Part shown: one piece after another, positions 54,140 through 62,737 of the stretch
How positions within the stretch are numbered: position 1 is the first letter of the stretch
Layout: each line of letters opens with the position of its first letter
DNA from: CAZWCX01 sp964632945
Lineage (GTDB): Bacteria; Planctomycetota; MHYJ01; WSZJ01; CAZWCX01
Direction: 5' to 3'
Assembly (NCBI GenBank): GCA_964632945.1
Contig: CAZWCX010000019.1
Span: forward strand, 9,994 to 73,993
DNA: 64,000 nucleotides
Made by a program: the position numbers and the translations under genes
The notes under the pieces: model-generated
Database searches by the model: none
Told to the model about the DNA's origin: nothing
The model's input: only the letters and a program-made list of their open reading frames with translations

Positions 54140-54517
54140 TCATTTCGGTTCCCGGAAGCCGGTGAAGCGAACGGCCGAGAACCCGGCGATCCGACCGTCG
54201 TTGACGACGACCCCTTCGGCGGCCAGTCGGCGGACTTTCAACCCCGGCTCGAGGGCGAATCCACCGAGGCCTCCTCCGGAGGCCACCACCCGGTGTCACG
54301 GCACCCGCGCGCAGTCGCGGTTGCGATTCATCGCGTTCCCCACGGCACGGGCGGCCCCCGGCTTCCCCGCGGCCCGGGCAACGTCCCCGTAGGTGGATAC
54401 CCGACCCCTCGGGATCTGGGCCACGAGCCGGTAGACGGTTCGGAAAAACTCCGGCGCGCTCGCATTGGCGGCGCCGATTTCCGCGGCGAGCCCCGCGGTC
54501 GAACCCGGCGAAGTCAA
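54140..54517 (-). CDS. O6-alkylguanine-DNA alkyltransferase-like protein with in-frame UGA at the catalytic Cys (candidate selenoprotein)
   Basis: Reading through one TGA (54296-54298) gives a 125-residue protein equal to the C-terminal domain of Ogt/MGMT. It has FFRTVYRLVAQIPRGRVSTY, GDVARAAGKPGAARAVGNAM and N-R-N-R-D-C-A-R-V-P, then TGA, then HRVVASGGGLGGFALEPG, LKVRRLAAEG and an ordinary stop at 54140. In active enzymes the motif is PCHRV; the TGA (codon 74) occupies exactly the alkyl-acceptor Cys. The downstream frame keeps family signature residues, and a SECIS-like hairpin follows directly. The TTG start at 54517 follows GGAGG; the ATG at 54550 overlaps the -10 box and is rejected. Alternatives are a sequencing error (TGC or TGG to TGA) or a pseudogene. 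An Atl-type protein, with Trp at this site, is less likely because the downstream segment fits transferases. Confidence 0.75.
54262..54295 (-). promoter_or_regulatory. SECIS-like stem-loop immediately after the in-frame UGA
   Basis: Starting at the base after TGA, CACCG pairs with CGGTG (5 bp). Inside, GGCCTCC pairs with GGAGGCC (7 bp) closing a GGA apical loop; the internal loop is GGTGGT opposite T. The apical loop begins 18 nt after the TGA and starts with G. These features fit the bacterial SECIS rules of short UGA-to-loop distance and guanine at the loop start. Confidence 0.6.
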
Positions 54518-54548
54518 CCCATCCTCCGGCACAACAAGGGGATGCTGC

Positions 54549-54577
54549 ATTATACGGCGCCACGTGAGCGGAATCAA
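54549..54577 (-). promoter_or_regulatory. Promoter of the alkyltransferase gene
   Basis: On the minus strand TTGATT, a 17-nt spacer and a perfect TATAAT. Transcription would begin near 54541, leaving a leader of about 20-25 nt before the TTG start codon. Confidence 0.7.
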
Positions 54578-54596
54578 TCCGATTCGCCGAAAAAGG

Positions 54597-54624
54597 TTGC
54601 CCCTCAAGGGGGGGCCGCTAGAAT
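54597..54624 (+). promoter_or_regulatory. Promoter of the Na+/H+ antiporter gene
   Basis: TTGCCC and TAGAAT are separated by 16 nt, about 57 nt before the ATG at 54682, divergent from the alkyltransferase promoter 20 nt away. Confidence 0.55.
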
Positions 54625-54681
54625 CCGGGCGCGCCCTCCGGCCGGGGCGCGCCTTTCCCCCCTCCCGCCTCCGGAGGCCCC

Positions 54682-56451
54682 ATGCTCGAAGCCGTCCTGG
54701 TCATCGAACTCCTCCTCATCGCCTCCGTCGTCGCCATCGCGACCAAGTACATCCACCTGCCGTATACCGTCGCCCTCGTCCTCGTCGGCCTCGGCATCGG
54801 CATCAGCCACATCTTTCACGAGGTCCACCTGAGCAAGGACCTGATCATCATGATCTTCCTGCCCCCGTTGTTGTTCGAGGGGGCGCTCAACATGGACCTC
54901 GAGATGATGAAGGAGCACTGGCTCATCATCGCCCTCATGGCGGTGCTCGGTACGCTCGTGACCATGTTCGCGATCGGCTTCGGTGTGAGCGGGCTCTTCG
55001 GCGTGCCCATCTGGACCGCCCTCCTCCTCGGCGCCATGCTGGGCGCAACCGATCCGGTCAGCGTCCTGGCGATCTTCAAGGAACTCGGCGTGAACCGCCG
55101 GCTGTCGCTGATTGTCGAAGGCGAGTCGGTCTTCAACGACGGCGTGGCGGTCGTGCTTTTCATGGTGATTCTGGAGATCGCCCAGAAGGCCGTGCCCGGA
55201 GTCGAGACCGCGTTCGACCTCAAGCAGAGCCTGCTCCACTTCGGCTATGTCGCTGCGGGCGGCCTCGGCATCGGGCTCCTGTGCGGGTATGCCGCCTACC
55301 GGCTGCACCAGCGGCTCGACGACCACCTGCTCGAGGTCACGTTGTCGCTGGTCCTCGCCTACGGCTCCTTCCAGCTGGCGGAGCGCTTCCACATGTCGGG
55401 CGTCCTGGCGACCGCCGCCGCCGGGCTGATCATCGGCAACTACGGGCGGCTGTTCGCCATGTCTCCGACCACGCGTGTGAGCCTGCACTCGTTCTGGGAA
55501 GTCGCGGCCTTCATCGTCAACTCGCTGGTGTTCCTCCTGGTGGGGATCCAGCTCGTCGTCGAGGACATCTTCGTCAACAAGTGGATCATCCTGACGACGA
55601 TCCTGCTGATGATCGTCTCCCGGGCGCTGTGCGTGTACGGCTTCGGGGCCGGGCTCAAGGCGCTGGGGCTGGGGTACGACCGCCGCTGGCTGCACACGAT
55701 GAACCTGTGCGGCATTCGCGGCAGCGTGCCGATGGCGCTGGCGCTCGGCCTGGCGCCCGACTTCGCCGGCCGCAGCCTGCTGCTCTCGGTCGTGTACGGG
55801 GTCGTGCTCTACTCGCTGGTCCTGCAGGGGTTCCTGGCCGCGCGGCTGATCAAGGGCTTCGGGTTGAGCGAGTCCTCCGCGGAAGAGAAGGAATTCGAGG
55901 AAGGGCTGGGCCGCGCCACCTCGCTCAAGGCCGCGATTCGCTCCCTCGAGGATATGGGGCATGAGGGCCAATATGCCCGCTCGGTGCTCGACCGGGTGAC
56001 CGAGCGCGTCCGCAGCGAGAAGCAGCGGGTGCTGGCGGAGGTCAGCCGGATGATCGAGGCGCACGGCCGGCTGCAGCAGGCTCAGGAGTTGCGGGTGCAG
56101 CGGCGGGTCGTCCTGGCGCAGAAGGCGGCGCTCGCGGAAGCCGTCCGGCGCGGGACGATTTCCGAAGGGACGCACCATCACCTGGTGGCGGAGCTCAATG
56201 GCGCGCTCGACCAACTGGAGCATCCGCACGGAGAGGCTGCGCCGGGCGGCGGCCCCGGTTCCGGTGGCGGGACGGCCGACGGCACGCACGGCGGCCATGC
56301 CCCGGACGCGGCGGCCGCCGCGGGGGCGGGGTCCGGCGTCGGCGAACGCGGGGATTCCGCGAGTGGCGGACCCGGCGTGGCGCCGCCTCCGTCCGGCCCG
56401 GGGGCGCACGCGTCGACGTCGGACGGCGGAACCCCCGCGTCGACCGACTAG
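54682..56451 (+). CDS. CPA1-type Na+/H+ antiporter with cytoplasmic tail
   Basis: The protein has 589 residues. About twelve membrane helices occupy residues 1-395. The family's conserved segments include LPPLLFEGALNMDLEMM, GATDPVSVLAIFKELGV (the ATDPV motif), GESVFNDGVAVVLFMVIL (the ND ion-binding pair) and CGIRGSVPMALALGL. Residues about 400-510 form a charged, helical cytoplasmic tail and the last 75 residues are Gly/Pro/Ala-rich and probably disordered. GGAGG precedes the ATG. It should exchange Na+ (or K+) for H+ across the cytoplasmic membrane; ion specificity is not determined. Confidence 0.92.
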   Translation: MLEAVLVIELLLIASVVAIATKYIHLPYTVALVLVGLGIGISHIFHEVHLSKDLIIMIFLPPLLFEGALNMDLEMMKEHWLIIALMAVLGTLVTMFAIGFGVSGLFGVPIWTALLLGAMLGATDPVSVLAIFKELGVNRRLSLIVEGESVFNDGVAVVLFMVILEIAQKAVPGVETAFDLKQSLLHFGYVAAGGLGIGLLCGYAAYRLHQRLDDHLLEVTLSLVLAYGSFQLAERFHMSGVLATAAAGLIIGNYGRLFAMSPTTRVSLHSFWEVAAFIVNSLVFLLVGIQLVVEDIFVNKWIILTTILLMIVSRALCVYGFGAGLKALGLGYDRRWLHTMNLCGIRGSVPMALALGLAPDFAGRSLLLSVVYGVVLYSLVLQGFLAARLIKGFGLSESSAEEKEFEEGLGRATSLKAAIRSLEDMGHEGQYARSVLDRVTERVRSEKQRVLAEVSRMIEAHGRLQQAQELRVQRRVVLAQKAALAEAVRRGTISEGTHHHLVAELNGALDQLEHPHGEAAPGGGPGSGGGTADGTHGGHAPDAAAAAGAGSGVGERGDSASGGPGVAPPPSGPGAHASTSDGGTPASTD

Positions 56452-56663
56452 CACGGAAAATTCACGCACCGCTTCGCCGTTCGCGCACCCGCCGGCTCCG
56501 TCCGGTCTGACGGTCCGCCCTCCCTCCCTGCTCCCCCGTCCCTCGCATCCGTGGTAAGAACCCGCCCTCATTCGGGTCCCACATCCAGGTGACGGGATCT
56601 TCCCGTCGGCCATGCGCCTGATGAGTTCAGGCGTCCGTCGCCGATTCGACAGGAGCGTTCGCC

Positions 56664-59600
56664 ATGAGAGTCCTCCCCCGCTGGCTTGCCTGCCTTGCCG
56701 CCCTCCTCGTTGCGTGGCCGGCGTTCGCGCAGTCCCAGAGCCGTTCCTACTTCGATTTCAACGACGGTCTGCAAGGCTGGATCGCGGGAGCGCCGGCGGG
56801 CTCGGGCGTCGGCTGGGCCGCCGACGGAACCCCCGCGGGCTTCGGTTCCGGGGCCTTCAGTCCGCCGGCGTCCCTCAACTTCAACAACGGAAACTCGTAC
56901 GATTCGGGAGGCACGAGCCGCGGCTCGGTCACGTCCCCCGTGATTTCCCTGGTCGGATGGGCCGATCCGGTCCTGCGCTTCCATTGCAACTATCAGACCG
57001 AGACCACGGGGACGTCGTACGACAAGCGCTGGGTGCGGTTTCACTATGACGAACGAGCCTCCGATCCGCAATCCGCTCCGAATGCCAGCGTCCAACTGCG
57101 CGGCAGCCTCGGCGGGACCGGTGGACCCTGCGCGGCCATGGGGACCTGGCATTTCCATCAGATCCAGATTCCTGCGAGCGTGACGGCCGTGCGCATCACG
57201 CTGGAATTCGATTCGGTCGACAACCTCTACAACGGTTACTCTGGGTGGTTCGTGGACGACCTCGGGGTCCTCCCCAAACCCGGAATGGGCGAGACGGTCG
57301 ACGGGCCCTACTTCAATGGGTTCAATCGGCCTACCCCTTCGGGCTCGATCTACGACTACTCGAACAGCGACGTGAGCAACTGGAAGGGCTTCGGTCCAAG
57401 CGGAACCATTTCGGGGTATCCGCGGTGGGCGATCGACGGGGACTGGACCCAGGTCAGCGCCCCCGCCACGCTCAACTTCAACCGCGTGGGACCGATCGAC
57501 TACGATAGCGGCGGTCGAAGTTGGATGCAGATCGAATCCCCGAAGATCCACGTGGGAGGGATGCGCGAGCCGGTCCTGCGCTTCTGGTGCCTGTACGAGA
57601 CCGAGTCATTTGCGGAGTTCCGCGACCGGCGCATCGTCCGGGTGTGGGGCGCCGATTCGGGCGTGCTGAAAAAACACCTCGAGCGGCACCTGTGGGGGAC
57701 GCTCCAGTGCGGACCGACCATGAAGACCTGGCACACCCATGAAATCCCGTTGGACCCGCAGTGGGGGAGGATCTCGATCGAGTTCTCCTTCGACAGCGTG
57801 GACGGCCAGGCGAACCAGTTCCTCGGCTGGTTCATCGACGATCTCAGCGTGGCGCCGCGGATCTCGGCGCCGGGAGTCTTCCTCGACGTCAGTCCACCCG
57901 ACACTTGGTTGCTTTCGGGTCCGCCCGCCACGACGAGCTCCCGGACGGCGACGATGTCGTTCGGGGCCAGCGAGCCCGGTGCCCGGTTCGTCCGCATCTT
58001 CGACGGCGCGTGGTCCGAGATCGGCCCGGGCGAGACCCTGAGCAACCTCACGCTGGGCGCGCACCGGTATGCGGTCCACGCCGTGGACGCGGTCGGCAAC
58101 ATCGACCCGACGCCGGTGGTCGTGGAGTGGACGGTCGTGGCCGACACGACCCCTCCCGAAACGTCGATCACGGCCGGACCGGCCGATCCCACGGCGGCCG
58201 AGTCCGTCCTCTTCTCTCTCGCCTCCAGCAAGCCCGGGTCATCCTTCTACTTCCGCGTCGATGACGGCCCTTGGGACTACAACACCTCCGGTTCGGTGAC
58301 GGTGTGGGCTGCGGAGGGGACGCACGTCTTCGTCGCGTATGCCGTCGACGCCGCCGGGCTGGCGGATCCGACCGTCGCGCAGTGGACCTGGACGGTCGAC
58401 ACCACCGGCCCCAGCACGATCTTCCTCGAGACACCGTCCGCAATCACGACGGAGACGACCGCGACGTTCCGGTTCGAAGCCGGCGAGTCCGGGTGCACTT
58501 TCCAGGTCATGCTGGACGGCGGTCCCTGGACACCGGCGGTCTCCCCGATCACTCTGACGGACCTCTCCCTCGGCGGGCATGTCCTGCAGGTGCGCGCGAC
58601 GGATGCGCTCGGGAACCTCGAACTCCCCGGCGTCACGATGTACTGGTCGGTCGTGTCGCCTCCCGACGACGTCGGGGCGGAGCCCACGCCGCCGCCGGTG
58701 GAGGACCCTGCGCCGGTCCCGACCGATCCGCCCCCCGCCGGGGACGAAAGCGGAGGGGGAACCGTACCGGACCCCGGCGTTCCCCCCGGCGGCGAACCGC
58801 CCGCAGGCGAGCCCGGACCCGCTCCGGGAGTGGAGATCGTAGCCACCCATCCGGACCAGCCGTTCGCGTGGAACAATCCGTACACCGACCTCTACTCGCA
58901 GCTGTCGGGCGCGCCGACGCTGAATCTGGCGCTCGAGGCCGGGAAGACCTATCTCGTGGAGACGCTCGATCCGGTCCCCGATCCGTCCCGGCCGGCGGAC
59001 CAGGGATCCGTGGATCCGGTCCTCCACCTGCGCCGGGCAACATACCTGTACCCGTACTTCGTCGCCCAGGATGACGATGGGGCAGGGGACGGCCGCAGCC
59101 GACTCGTCTACACGCCCGAGGCGACCGACACGTACGTGCTGCACCTGTGCGCAAAGCGTCCCGGCACCTACGGTCGCTGCACCCTGCGCGTCTCGGTCCA
59201 TGCGACGGAGACTCCGCCGTTCCAATGGACACGCCAGCCCTTCTTCTGGAAGCCGGGGGAGGCTCCGCCCGACGGCAGCGACACGCTGCAGATGCGAAAC
59301 GCCGTTCGCCTGATCGCCGGCAAATCGTACGTGATCGAGACGATCAACGCGAAGGCCGAAGGAAGCGGCTACCAGCTTCCGACCGTGCCGTACCTGGGCG
59401 GCGGGTTCCCCTCGACGCCGACCGACGACACGCGCGTGTGGCTGGTGGACGAAACCGGCCAGGCGGTGGCGGAGAACGACGACCGTGCGCCCGGAGTGCG
59501 GACCAGCCGGATCGAGTTCACGCCGTCCGCGGACGGCCTCTATCGGATCCTGCTGCGGGCGGCGGAGTCGGGAAAGATCGGTCGCTGCGACGTCCTCTTC

Positions 59601-60377
59601 CACGAGGCCGGCGCGCCGTATCGCTCGACTTGGGCAACCGATCCGCTGCCGGTCGGGACCGTGATCCGCGAGTTCGCCTCCCCCGGCAACGGCAACTGGG
59701 TCCCGTTTGCCTGGAACCCGGCGTACGCCACGCCGTGGGAGGGCGGCACACCGTACGCCATCGACCTCGTCGCGGGCGTGGTCACGGTGATCGAGACCGG
59801 GACCTTCATGGGCGGGCCGTCCACCGACACGATCGTCTACGTGCGCGATCCCGCAGGGGAGTTCGTCGCTTCGGACGACGACGGCACGCAGAGCGCATCC
59901 TACCCGTACGCCAGCCGGGTTGCCTTCGTCCCGCGCGCGAGCGGGACGTACACGATCGTGGTCGCAGCCTCCGTGCCGGGGTCGGGCGCCTACACCGCAC
60001 TTCGGGTTACGACCTACGCGGAGGAGTCGCCGGCCTTTCGACTGACCGGGCAGCCCTTCTCCTGGCCGTGGAGCACGGCGGAGCGACGAACGCGCGTTGC
60101 CGGCCAGTTCGAGCAGGGGCTCCGGCTGCGCGGCGGGACCACCTACATGATCCGCACCGCGAATGCGGTACCGGACGCGACGGCGGGGACGACGGACACG
60201 GTCCTCTACGTCGAGGACGACGCCGGTACGCTCCTTGCGGAGGGCGCGAACGGGGGCGGCGGAGGGCCGTCGCTCGTCGAGTTCGCCTGCCCCGCGGACG
60301 GTCTCTACTGGGTGCAGGTGCGTGCGGCTTCGCAGGGGGCGGGAGGACGGTGCGACCTGATCTTCGACCGGAAGTGA
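56664..60377 (+). CDS. 1237-residue secreted modular beta-sandwich protein
   Basis: A signal peptide (about 1-23, ACLAALLVAWPAFAQ) precedes two copies of a jelly-roll module (about 25-210 and 215-400). Both end in F-D-S-V-D-x-x-x-N-x-x-x-G-W-F-x-D-D-L. Three Ig-like units follow, starting near 405, 495 and 579 (PPDTWLLSGP, TTPPETSITAGP, TTGPSTIFLETP). A Pro-rich linker occupies about 672-722. Four C-terminal repeats begin near 728, 848, 985 and 1119 (PFAWNNPY, PFFWKPGEA, PFAWNPAY, PFSWPWST). Each contains T-Y-x-x-E/R-T and D-D-D-G or similar, as in PPC (pre-peptidase C-terminal) domains. It is a surface or secreted structural/adhesive protein; no catalytic domain is evident. AGGAG precedes the ATG. 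Confidence 0.82.
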   Translation: MRVLPRWLACLAALLVAWPAFAQSQSRSYFDFNDGLQGWIAGAPAGSGVGWAADGTPAGFGSGAFSPPASLNFNNGNSYDSGGTSRGSVTSPVISLVGWADPVLRFHCNYQTETTGTSYDKRWVRFHYDERASDPQSAPNASVQLRGSLGGTGGPCAAMGTWHFHQIQIPASVTAVRITLEFDSVDNLYNGYSGWFVDDLGVLPKPGMGETVDGPYFNGFNRPTPSGSIYDYSNSDVSNWKGFGPSGTISGYPRWAIDGDWTQVSAPATLNFNRVGPIDYDSGGRSWMQIESPKIHVGGMREPVLRFWCLYETESFAEFRDRRIVRVWGADSGVLKKHLERHLWGTLQCGPTMKTWHTHEIPLDPQWGRISIEFSFDSVDGQANQFLGWFIDDLSVAPRISAPGVFLDVSPPDTWLLSGPPATTSSRTATMSFGASEPGARFVRIFDGAWSEIGPGETLSNLTLGAHRYAVHAVDAVGNIDPTPVVVEWTVVADTTPPETSITAGPADPTAAESVLFSLASSKPGSSFYFRVDDGPWDYNTSGSVTVWAAEGTHVFVAYAVDAAGLADPTVAQWTWTVDTTGPSTIFLETPSAITTETTATFRFEAGESGCTFQVMLDGGPWTPAVSPITLTDLSLGGHVLQVRATDALGNLELPGVTMYWSVVSPPDDVGAEPTPPPVEDPAPVPTDPPPAGDESGGGTVPDPGVPPGGEPPAGEPGPAPGVEIVATHPDQPFAWNNPYTDLYSQLSGAPTLNLALEAGKTYLVETLDPVPDPSRPADQGSVDPVLHLRRATYLYPYFVAQDDDGAGDGRSRLVYTPEATDTYVLHLCAKRPGTYGRCTLRVSVHATETPPFQWTRQPFFWKPGEAPPDGSDTLQMRNAVRLIAGKSYVIETINAKAEGSGYQLPTVPYLGGGFPSTPTDDTRVWLVDETGQAVAENDDRAPGVRTSRIEFTPSADGLYRILLRAAESGKIGRCDVLFHEAGAPYRSTWATDPLPVGTVIREFASPGNGNWVPFAWNPAYATPWEGGTPYAIDLVAGVVTVIETGTFMGGPSTDTIVYVRDPAGEFVASDDDGTQSASYPYASRVAFVPRASGTYTIVVAASVPGSGAYTALRVTTYAEESPAFRLTGQPFSWPWSTAERRTRVAGQFEQGLRLRGGTTYMIRTANAVPDATAGTTDTVLYVEDDAGTLLAEGANGGGGGPSLVEFACPADGLYWVQVRAASQGAGGRCDLIFDRK

Positions 60378-60560
60378 GCGTCGCTCCGAAGTCGCCCGGG
60401 CATCGCGCTGGAGGAAGCCGCGAGAGCCGAGTCGGGGGAATGTCGTGGCAACACGAGAGGTTTGTCGCGAGCAGGGTCGGGTGTCGTTTCGTTCGAAGGC
60501 GGCGCGAGCGGGGGACCGGCCGGTGGTCCGATACGAAGGAGGTGGGGCGTCGCCCGGACC

Positions 60561-62351
60561 CTAGCGGCCGGAGTCTGTGGTCGACATCCGGATCCCCGTG
60601 ATCTCGACCCGGTCGATCCGGACTTCGGCCTCGTACGCCCCCAGCAGGATCCAGCCGGAGCGTCCCGCAATTCCGGCGGCGTGGGCGCGGTGCACGACCT
60701 CTCCGTCGATCGTCCAGACCAGGTTTCCCTCTTCGTCGAGATCGATCGTGTGGTCGTACGAACGCCCGGCCACGCAGGGCGGGGGGAGGCCCTCCGCCTC
60801 CACGCGGCCGTCGAGGCAGAACAGCAGCCCGTCGCTCCGGTGGATGCACGCAGCGCCCCCGTTGCCTTCCCAGTTCCCTTGCCACTGCGTATTCAGGTAG
60901 ACGTTGATGTGGTTGGTCCAATCTCCCGGGAGGCACGTGGCGACCACGCGAACGCGTTCTGCGCGCAGTGGGGGACGGAAGCGCGCGACGGCCGGTGTAC
61001 CGCCCGACACGAATAGTGCGCCGTCCCGAACCTCCACACGGGCCGATGCCCCCCCTTCGACGGGCATCGCTTCCCAGTCCGTCCCTTCCCGGGCATCCGC
61101 GAACTCGTATCGGATGGTCACCCGGCCGTCGGGGGAAGTCTCCGTCTCCCCGGCCCAGTCCCGAACCGGCGTAGGCCGGGTCGGTCCCTCCGCCGGCCCC
61201 GTTCCCGAGGTCGCGCCCTCGCGGTTCGCCGGGCCGCCGGACTCCGGGGTTCCGATCCGGCCCGTGTTGCGCAACAGGCCCCACGCGAGCGCGACCGTGA
61301 GGACCAGGATCGCCGCCGCAATTGCGATCCGTTTCCCGCGTTGTGCGCCCGGCGCTGGGGACCCGGCAGGCGCCCCCGCGGCGATCGGATCGGCCGACGG
61401 TTTCGCGTTCGAAACGCCGGTCGGTTCCCGCAAGTCCGACCGCGGCACTGCATCCGCGCCCCCGGTCGCGATCGGTTCCAGCGCCGCCACGACTTCGGCC
61501 ATCGTGGCGTAGCGCGTGTGCGCGTCGATCGCCATCATCCGGCGGTATGCCGCGACGGTCCGCTCCGACACGCCCGGCACGACCGCGCGCGGATCCGGCC
61601 GCGGATCCTGGGCATGTCGGCAGGCCATCGCCACGATGCTGTCCGCCGCGAACGGCGCGCGTCCCGTCAGCAGGTGGTAGAGGGTTGCACCCAACGAGTA
61701 GATGTCGGCGCGGGCGTCGGCCCGACGCGGGTCCGCCATCTGTTCGGGACTCATGTACGCCACCGACCCGAGCACCACGCCCGACTGCGTGAGCGAATCG
61801 GCGTCGCACGCATCCACGGGTCGGGCCAGGCCCAGGTCGCACAGCTTGGGGATCCCATGGCGATGCAGCAGGATGTTGGCCGGTTTCACATCCCGATGGA
61901 TGATCCCCTTTTCGTGCGCGAGTTGCAGCACGTGCGCGATCTGCAGGACCAGCGACACGGCTTGCCGCTCCGGGAGCGGTCCCTCGCGCCGGATGCGTTC
62001 GAACAGCGACTCGCCTTCGACGTACTCCAGGATCAGGTACAGCCGTCCGCCCTCCTCGCCCACATCGTAGACCTGGACCGCGTTCGGGTGGGCGAGGGCC
62101 CCCGCGAGTTTCGCCTCGCGGCGGAAGCGAGCCCGGGCGGAGGCGTCCAGCGGCTTCATCACCTTCAAAGCCACGAGGCGATCGAATTTCTCCTGACGTG
62201 CGAGGTAGACGACGCCCATGCCCCCCTCGCCGAGCACGCGCAGAGGCCGACACCCGCCGAGGGCGCCGACCGGATCCGGCGGCAGGAGGTGGGAAGGCTC
62301 GGAAGAGGACGCCCCGGGAGCGCCGGCGGGAATGGTGGGGTCTTCCTGCAC
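60561..62351 (-). CDS. Transmembrane Ser/Thr kinase with extracytoplasmic beta-sandwich domain
   Basis: The protein has 596 residues. The kinase domain (about 35-295) has GEGGMGVVYLA, VALKVMK, HRDVKPANILL, DLGLARP (DFG as DLG), SYMSPEQ-type VAYMSPEQ and DIYSLGATLYHLLTG. A membrane helix lies at about 344-363 (IAIAAAILVLTVALAWGLL). The external part (about 430-596) is a concanavalin/LamG-like beta domain (NHINVYLNTQWQGNWEG, NLVWTIDGEVVHRAHA) of the type found in DUF1080 proteins, probably the ligand-sensing end. The start is GTG with GGAGG upstream. It is divergent from the PhnB-like gene. Confidence 0.9.
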   Translation of the reverse strand: MQEDPTIPAGAPGASSSEPSHLLPPDPVGALGGCRPLRVLGEGGMGVVYLARQEKFDRLVALKVMKPLDASARARFRREAKLAGALAHPNAVQVYDVGEEGGRLYLILEYVEGESLFERIRREGPLPERQAVSLVLQIAHVLQLAHEKGIIHRDVKPANILLHRHGIPKLCDLGLARPVDACDADSLTQSGVVLGSVAYMSPEQMADPRRADARADIYSLGATLYHLLTGRAPFAADSIVAMACRHAQDPRPDPRAVVPGVSERTVAAYRRMMAIDAHTRYATMAEVVAALEPIATGGADAVPRSDLREPTGVSNAKPSADPIAAGAPAGSPAPGAQRGKRIAIAAAILVLTVALAWGLLRNTGRIGTPESGGPANREGATSGTGPAEGPTRPTPVRDWAGETETSPDGRVTIRYEFADAREGTDWEAMPVEGGASARVEVRDGALFVSGGTPAVARFRPPLRAERVRVVATCLPGDWTNHINVYLNTQWQGNWEGNGGAACIHRSDGLLFCLDGRVEAEGLPPPCVAGRSYDHTIDLDEEGNLVWTIDGEVVHRAHAAGIAGRSGWILLGAYEAEVRIDRVEITGIRMSTTDSGR

Positions 62352-62379
62352 GCGCGGAACGCCTCCAGGGAGGGTCGGG

Positions 62380-62394
62380 GTAGACGCAGTCTAC
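62380..62394 (-). promoter_or_regulatory. Inverted repeat over the kinase transcription start
   Basis: GTAGAC-GCA-GTCTAC, a perfect 6-bp inverted repeat with a 3-nt centre, begins 1-2 nt after the -10 box and covers the expected transcription start. That is a classic repressor-operator position; an RNA hairpin at the mRNA 5' end is the alternative. Confidence 0.4.
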
Positions 62395-62395
62395 G

Positions 62396-62423
62396 AGTGT
62401 AGCGGTGCCGGCGGATGCGTCAA
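62396..62423 (-). promoter_or_regulatory. Promoter of the transmembrane kinase gene
   Basis: On the minus strand TTGACG and TACACT with a 16-nt spacer, about 45 nt before the GTG start at 62351. Confidence 0.55.
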
Positions 62424-62737
62424 GGTCCCACCGGGCTCGCCGGTGCCAGGGCGCGGGATCGCGGCCGTGCCGCCGGGGGCGGGCGGGAGCCGGGGAGGCG
62501 GCGGCGCGACTCAGCGAGAACTCGTGGGGAGTCCATGAAAGCCTGGAACGCGCGGGCGTCCGCGTGGTACGGGGGGCAACAGGGGTGCGCTGGGCGGTTC
62601 GCGGAGCATCCCCCGCAGTCGCAGGCACGGGATGGGCGATCCGGGGCTCTTCGCCGGCGCCGATCGATTCCCGGGCGTGCGCAACGCCGATCCGGCGCGC
62701 CACGGGAACCGGCGACTTTCCCGGGAAGGAGGCGTAG
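62424..62737. other. Intergenic region without a recognised gene
   Basis: This 314-nt stretch separates the divergent kinase and PhnB-like genes. Its reading frames are Arg/Pro/Gly-rich. One minus-strand frame has a Cys-rich string (CDCGGCSANRPAHPCC) but lacks a supported start or end. Nothing else was seen apart from the AAGGAGG site that serves the gene at 62738. Confidence 0.5.

Noticed and set aside
54296..54298. UGA reassigned to Trp in this genome
   Set aside because: TGA is used as the ordinary terminator of many genes here, including metH and the alkyltransferase itself.
54296..54550. Treating the TGA at 54296 as the true stop of a truncated alkyltransferase
   Set aside because: The remaining signature motifs continue in frame directly after it to a proper stop, and a SECIS-like hairpin follows.
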